Positions 58,089 to 64,000 of a stretch of DNA of 64,000 bases are shown one piece after another. The stretch is from assembly GCA_037892935.1 (NCBI GenBank), contig JAYXKI010000006.1:1798001-1862000 (forward strand), written 5' to 3'. Under the pieces are notes generated by a model that saw only the letters and a program-made list of their open reading frames with translations, was not told the DNA's origin and searched no databases. The stretch comes from Phlebopus portentosus. Lineage: Eukaryota; Basidiomycota; Agaricomycetes; Boletales; Boletinellaceae. Position 1 is the stretch's first letter; each line of letters begins with the position of its first letter. The position numbers and the translations under genes were made by a program.

Positions 58089-60190
58089 TTAGAGCACAAA
58101 CACTGCAAAGGTGATGTGTGTTACAGGTAATCAAAGAAGACAGATAGTATGATTCCCTTACCGCTCGCTCCGTTGCTCGGCTTAGTAGCAAAGATTACTT
58201 CAGCCAACTTCTCTCCCTCGAGTCCGTGGTACGGAGGGTACGTGGCTTTGAGTTTCTCGATAAACTCGGGAACACGAGCTTCCTCAACGAGGGAGACCGT
58301 GCACCCACCCCATCCTGCGCCTAAATGCAACGAGTAGTATGAGTCGAGGAAAGGACTTCGCAATGAGCGCAATAGCGAGTGCACGAACCGGTTATGCGAC
58401 TCCCATAAGCACCCGCCTCTTTTGCCAAGCGACAGAGCAGATCGACCTCAGGACACGAGGTCTCGCACAGCTTCGAGCAGTTTTCTTGCGACTCGTCCAG
58501 TAGCTGTCCAAGCTCGTGTAAGATGCTTGTCGTATCGTCTGGACCACCCTGCGAGGCTGTCGCACGGAGACAGACTTCGCGGAATTTCAGTACGAGTAGC
58601 GACTCGGCAAAAACGTGTTTGGCGCGTTTATAGAGCTGGAAGTGCGTTGCTTTGACTGAGGAAAGGCCATAGAGGTTAGATTATAGTTCCCTATTAATGA
58701 AATAAAGACCTAGTTACGTACCGTTCGCCCATGACATGTAGACTTCATCGAAGTCTTCGGCACTCATTCCTGATAATTTGACCATTTCGTCCTTCGTAAC
58801 TCCAATCTGGGTACCATCGCTCCCATCACTATTTACAAGTTTCAGCACACCTAACTTCTCCGCGATCTTCTCGAGGCCTCTTCTCAGCTCATCTGTGCTA
58901 ATCTCTGTTCCGTCAGGTGCACCTAGCCAACGATTCAAGAATTCTCTTAGGGTCGGTTTCTCCTTTTGACCAATCCTCACACCAAGTTGATGGGAGAGCA
59001 CACGTGCAGCGACAAGACTTTCGAAAGCGCGAAGATTGTACCGCGTGGGAGCGTGAACCACCTTGTCGGAGACGACGAGCGAGTTTGCACAGACGAAGAC
59101 TGAGCGAGGGGAAGTGATGGGAAGAGGGATGGGTTCAGCCGCGAGGTGCGGATAGAAGGTTATATAGAGTGCGGCTTCGGCACTGGAGATTACCGAGGCA
59201 GATTGATCCATTCTAATAATGTTATGGTTTGAATGTAAGTGCTTTATTGTGATATCAGGAACCATACTCACCCTCCGCTGTTCACACCTTAGCAAAAGGG
59301 ATGTCAGCAAAACGACAGATACCAATAGGCTATGGAATATCTCACCTACTCTTGTCTCATTCTTGATCGTCATTTCTACAACATCCCCTTTGAAAGTCCT
59401 TGGAGCTTGTTGTTGATGGAGAGAAAGCTGAGAGTCGAGGCAACGACCATGGCTGCGCTTGAAGATAGTCCTGAACCCGATGGAACAGAGCCAGTAACTA
59501 GCATATCGATAGGTCGGGGTAGCTCATCGTTATTCTTAAAGAACTTCTCTAGGACGCCCTGGAGACGATCTGATCTTTCAGAATCTTTCGAACTACAGAA
59601 GTGATAAGGGAGGCGTACATAGTAACCAGCCTTGACGTAACTCTCCCATCTCAGTTGAGTCTTGTCAATATCCAAGGTCCATTCCCCTCCAGAAGATTTC
59701 ACTGGAGCAAATGTCTGCCTGGCATATTTGCCGTCCATGTTGTGCGCTGTAACACGCCCGACGTCATCAATGTCTCTGGGCCCAACTGCCATGAGAATAT
59801 CGCGCTCAACGGCTGCAGGAAGGACCCCAAACAGGCAGTAGTCGATATGTTCGCCTTTGAGGACAGAGCGTTAGGATCTAATCAGAACCAAGAACAGCTC
59901 TCCTAGACCAAATACCTATTAGACTGTGAAAGTATATGAGCGCAATTTGAGTACGATATGACTTTAACTCACTTGACACGTCCTGGAGCTCTAACGATGT
60001 ATTTCGGCTTCTTGCCAAAATGGCTTTCAAATGCTTCTGCGAGTTCATTGTAACGTGCTCTGGATGAACTTTACAATCACGAAAATCAAACAGTAGAAGA
60101 AGAGACGTACCCCTGCTGCAGCAAAATGCTGGGATCAGGAAATAACTTGTCGAGAGATGTATATACGGGCACCGGAGCCTGTGCAGCCAT
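58089..60190 (-). CDS. GAL1: galactokinase
   Basis: First enzyme of the Leloir pathway: phosphorylates galactose to galactose-1-phosphate, cytosolic. Start MAAQAPVPVYTSLDKLF. The exons join through an 8-nt micro-exon to give [20 protein letters not shown] (galactokinase signature), then VTGSVPSGSGLSSSAAMVV (GHMP ATP-binding motif), VNSGGMDQSASVIS and, near the end, GSRITGAGWGGCTVSL (third motif). The last coding bases are best spliced to end ASVFVL at 58089. One G is missing in a G run (C run at 59385-59388 on plus): five instead of four Gs restores GLSKGDVVEMTIKNE and the frame. No other defect is visible, so I take it as a likely consensus error. It is divergent from the aldose 1-epimerase gene. 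Confidence 0.92.
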
Positions 60191-60879
60191 CGTTGTTGTT
60201 GTAGTTGTTGTTCAGACGGACGTTGCAACTCATGATTATATCGATTTCGTCCGAGTCCGTGAGGCGGTAATTTCGCGCCGTTGCGGCACGCGGATTTGTG
60301 TTCCAGTCGCTCCCAGCGCATATGCAATGCATAAGGACAATACATAAGGAATGAACATAACCACGTGGTCCGAGTATGCAGCCGACTATAGCCGTAAATA
60401 CAGCAGCACGCGCGTTCGGATGTCACGTCCATAAGACATCAAGTGAAAGAAAATGGTTATTCAATTTGACGACGTTAAAAGTTTGTCTACATACAACTCG
60501 GAGCATGACTTGGTCAAGTTGGCGGTGGAAAACTGATCATGTTGCTCAGTCACGCGGATAGAATAGATCGGCACTGCCGTTTTGGTGTCGAACAAACAAC
60601 AGTGTATCATCCTCCTCATCGTCTGTTGTAATCACCCAACGGCGTTTTCAGAACATGGCGTTGCTACACTGATTAAAACACAATAGTAACGCAACTCTTT
60701 GCCTCCCGTCGTATGAACCCGGGCAGTCAGGCGCCGGACCGAGTTTACCGGATAAAAGTCGGAGTCATCTGAAGAAAGAGTACCCCGAGCTTGTTTACGC
60801 TATCCCTTTCTCCTCAGTCAGCTTTCTTGTACTCGTCCTCCATCCAAGTCGTGCTCTCTTCGAATCGATTCTGAAAAAA
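60191..60879. promoter_or_regulatory. shared divergent promoter of the galactose gene pair
   Basis: The 689 bases between the galactokinase and aldose 1-epimerase start codons hold no gene and must contain both promoters. An inverted CGG...CCG pair with a 10-base spacer lies at 60735-60750. That is the general form of a zinc-cluster binding site but not the 11-base spacing of yeast Gal4. A pyrimidine-rich tract precedes the epimerase start. Confidence 0.5.
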
Positions 60880-62838
60880 ATGAGTTCTCCTGGCTTCACT
60901 CCACTTGTACTTGCTTTGCCATCATTAACGCCTTCTTTGGCGATCGAGGTGACGATAGCTCCCGCGGATCCGTGATCTGCATTGAAATAAATGGACTTCC
61001 GCTGATTAGTGCTGATTATGTAGGTCTTGCCTCATGGTGTTACAGTGCACAGAATCTACGTGCAGGCCGATGGAAAGGTCACACATCTCTATATGTTCTA
61101 GAAACGACGTTTGAACGCTGATTTTGGTATATTGTGACCGCCTTCAGACCCACGATATCCTCATCGGTCCGGAAAAGCCTGAGGACTTCCTGAGTCAATT
61201 CCACAAGTACCATAACACCATTATCGGGCGCTATACGAATCGCGTGCCAGTGGGCGAATACGAGGTTGAACGTAACGGGATCAAATCGCGACTTGTGACC
61301 CTAGGAAATCGTCAGTACTCAGTTGCTTCCTGGTAATGTGACTTTTTGAATTTCGTATCGAATAATCAGAGGAGGATCCAAAAGTATCTTTACACGGAGG
61401 TCCGAAGGGATTCGACGATGTCGATTGGGAGGTCGTCCACCCTCTCAGGCAACCCTCTTCAGCGACGAAGAGAAAGTCTCCATCGGATCTATCCCGGCTT
61501 CTGTCGTCTTCCGGCACACGTCTCCGGATGGTGATCAGGGCTTTCCTGGAACACTCCTCGTCGAAACCCTTGTCGGATTAGTGAATCCGAGCCAGGTTGC
61601 AATTGATAACTCCAAGGGAGATTTTCAACTTGGAAGTATTCTTCTAATCTACAGGGCGAAGCTGCTTGATGAAGGAAAGGTTACTCCTGTGAACATTACT
61701 CAGGTCTGTTTATAATCCGCATTTCATCCGGATGGTAGGTTTACTGGTCGTTTTGTTAGCACTGGGGTTTCAACCTCGAAGCAAGTCTAAAAAACGACGA
61801 ATCGACCCTTTTTGTCAAAGACCATAAACTTCATATCAAGGTGAGCGTCCACCAACTCAAAAGTTGCTAGGGTCTGTTTTAATACCGCCTCGGCCGGCCA
61901 TAATTGCGCAGTCTGATCAGCACCTCGAGCTTGATTCGAGCGCTCTATCTACGGGTAAACTTCTTTCTGTGCAGGGAACAGCGCACGATCACAAGTCCAA
62001 GCGCATCGGAGATCAGTGGCCTGAAGGCGGCTATGGTCAGTTATCAATGAACATTATTACTTCATGCCAAAATAGCAAACTCATTAACCCTTATATTCGT
62101 CTTTCCTCTCGACTATTCGGACTATAAAAGACGAGTTCTATGTTTTCGACAAATCCGCACCTTCGCCGGTTCCGAAGCGTATCCCGTTGAGCGAGTTCCC
62201 GAAGACAGATTTGGTTCAGGATATTATACACCCCAAGTCGACGGAATCTTCCCCGGTTGTTGAACTTTCTTCGGACAAGTCCGGACTTAAGTTGTCCTTC
62301 TTCACCAACCGTATGTACCTTTAATCGCCATTCTCGACGTCTATCCGGCGAAAAGGAGGCTCATGGAAGATTATTACTAAATTGCAGAGTCCGGTGTTCA
62401 GTTCTATTCGGGGAACTTTCTCGGTCCTGGCACTTCGCGGAAGAAGATTCACGGCGGAAGTGGAGAAGTGGGAAAAGGCGATGGGTATAACGCTGGCGGT
62501 ATGTCTCCTTTTTGTTTCCTTGGTTCAACATTTCCCCTATATTGCATTGGTGACTTCGCTCATATGTTCGTCTCCATCGAAGCTGCCGCATTCCTTGAGT
62601 TCCATGAGGTTCGTCTCTCTTTCTTCTTCATAATTCGCAATATCTGATTTGTTCCGAACTTTTTCCCCCGTTGCTCTATTGTCGGATTTTACATGGTGTT
62701 GGTTGGTTGTAGCCTCTGGCGACGTGGCTCCATCCGGAAACGAATCCTTCTGGAAACGATACGCTTCTCGCTTCGGGCGAATTGTACAACAATTTCGTTA
62801 AGCTGGACGTGGTTTACAGAAACCCCGGTAATTTGTGA
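60880..62838 (+). CDS. aldose 1-epimerase (galactose mutarotase)
   Basis: Interconverts alpha and beta galactose ahead of galactokinase. Exons join to give VLPHGVTVHRIYVQADGK, THDILIGPEKPEDFL, HKYHNTIIGRYTNRVPVGEY (the family N-R-Y/NR region), LHGGPKGFDDVDWEVVHP, FRHTSPDGDQGFPGTLLVE, VTPVNITQHWGFNLEAS (catalytic His), DEFYVFDK, SGVQFYSGNFLG and AAFLEFHEPLATWLHPE, ending LYNNFVKLDVVYRNPGNL. This is the complete galactose-mutarotase fold. At 61441-61443 a C run is one base short: reading CCCC joins DWEVVHP to SQATLFSDEEKVSIG. All splice sites are otherwise normal. Its head-to-head position with galactokinase supports the role. Confidence 0.88.
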
Positions 62839-64000
62839 AGGTCTCCTGATGCAATTGTTGCTCCGTGCATGGCACGAGGTTCGTTCGATTTGAATGGTTG
62901 TAGTAAAGTCTGATGTACAGTATTGTCATCTGTACGAATGGTATACCGAAATTGTATATGTAAAATTACATGATCCTTTATTGTTAGTTGGAGCATGGAT
63001 CCCTGAACCTCGGTAGGCGTCGAGGAATCTCTGGATTCGGTTTCCAAAGAGCGAGCAGTATTATTAGTCGAAAGAGATTGTCATGTTTGGTAATTCCTAT
63101 AAGTCGAAGAGTAAGGCATTAAATGGCCCTCATACCCTAGAGAATGCAAGGTCTTCTCGCGCTTCTTAAGAATGGATGTCCTCTGAGTCTGCACTGCCTG
63201 TACTTATGGATTCGTGAGAGACGCAGCGCACGGTGGAAAGTCAGATGGTCCTAAAGTCTGAGTTTCGTAGCAATTCATACATTCAATTCAGATTAGATTA
63301 TGTATCGTCCATTTGCATGTAGGTATCCGACACTCGTGTGTCCTGTCAATTCAATTCGCGTCAATTCGTACGTACATCGGATTCTTCTGGCCCCGGACCA
63401 TAACGGGCAATAACACTAGGTGGGCGCTAATTCAATCGCGACGTTATGTAGTCGACGGGGATAAGCAGTAGTGACATACCATACCGACCGTAGCTCGAGC
63501 TTCGGACCGCTGGATATTCCTCCCTCCGAGCCGAAGAAATTTTCAACGGGTATGATAGGTTATTGTTATGCGTGAAACAACATGCATCTCTGTCTGATCT
63601 GCGGCAACCTTATAAGATCCTACATTTCCTCACCGCCGATGCCGACGCCGATAAGCAAGGATCATAGTGGGACGAAGAAGCACTGGCAGAAAAGTGGCGC
63701 GCAGAGGATAGGGGGCAAAAAATGAGTTCCTCGATCAGACTCGGCACTCAGAATAATAGTGTATTTCGTCATATTCTCTATTATTCTTAGTATATGACTT
63801 TCTATGATTTCGAAGTGACCCGAGTGCGACTGGTTTCCCGCGAGCTCGTCGGGCCGCCTCGTGGCGTTGGGCGCGCTGGAGATACACGGTTCGAATGTCT
63901 CTTCCTCGTGGAGCATCACGGTGCCATGCAACGTGCGATTTGCATATTCAATTACTATAATTGACCTGAAGCCGACGGTAGGGCTTGACTTGGCCATGCG
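62839..64000. other. gene-free end of window
   Basis: About 1.2 kb after the aldose 1-epimerase gene. Only short unsupported frames are present. The minus-strand frame at 63662-63997 runs close to the window edge and could in principle be part of a gene beyond it. Confidence 0.45.

Noticed and set aside
1..64000. CRISPR arrays, integrated virus or full-length transposon
   Set aside because: No regularly spaced repeats, no reverse transcriptase, integrase, transposase or capsid-like frames, and no long terminal repeats were seen.

Overview
This window looks like nuclear DNA of a filamentous basidiomycete (Agaricomycetes type). Genes are dense and lie on both strands. Almost all are split by many introns of about 45-70 nt with GTRNGT donors and YAG acceptors. 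The protein complement is typical of mushrooms: PalI/SUR7, YVC1-type TRP channel, Cdc27/POL32, Ypi1, Ssp1/CaMKK, an F-box relic and several proteins with an MLKL-like helical bundle. One intron-containing tRNA-Val(CAC) is present. There is no CRISPR array, bacterial operon or recognisable viral gene. All products were assigned by reading translated exons; no database search was run.

Layout. 1-2.5 kb: no supported gene. 2.5-5.1 kb (-): Whi5/Nrm1-type G1/S repressor with ACGCGT boxes upstream. 6.6-7.8 kb (+): SUR7/PalI membrane protein. 8.3-9.3 kb (-): cytochrome b5-domain protein. 9.7-11.2 kb (-): broken F-box gene. 11.6-12.9 kb (+): peroxisomal enoyl-CoA hydratase/isomerase. 13.1-14.7 kb (+): helical-bundle paralogue A. 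14.9-18.2 kb (+): YVC1-like channel. 18.4-20.4 kb (-): bundle-kinase paralogue B. 21.0-23.2 kb (-): unknown protein. 23.4-25.4 kb (+): POL32/Cdc27. 27.0-30.5 kb (+): bundle paralogue C with its own C-terminal region. 30.9-32.2 kb (+): PrpF-type isomerase. 32.9-37.3 kb (+): bundle-kinase-C-domain paralogue D. 37.9 kb: tRNA-Val. 38.8-40.9 kb (+): STK32/YANK-type AGC kinase. 41.6-42.3 kb (+): Ypi1. 42.6-43.7 kb (-): YggS/PLPBP. 44.1-44.8 kb (-): partial unknown protein. 45.1-49.3 kb (+): tandem UPF0014/FetB permeases, the first decayed and the second intact with a 1.29 kb intron. 52.2-56.4 kb (+): Ssp1/CaMKK-like kinase. 58.1-62.8 kb: divergent galactokinase and aldose 1-epimerase.

Three themes stand out. 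(1) Between 13 and 37 kb lie four paralogues built on one helical bundle that resembles the MLKL N-terminal four-helix domain, with shared intron positions. They differ in whether a kinase and a C-terminal module are attached, which is what a diversifying signalling or cell-death family would look like. (2) Growth-control genes: the Whi5/Nrm1-like gene and POL32 both carry MluI-cell-cycle-box hexamers upstream, and the galactokinase-mutarotase pair shares one divergent promoter. (3) At least eight otherwise well-conserved reading frames are interrupted by one missing base, usually next to a short homopolymer. This looks more like consensus error in the assembly than real gene loss, and it matters for anyone using these gene models. 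The F-box gene and the first FetB copy, in contrast, carry lesions (4-bp duplication, lost exon, lost start) that look like true decay.
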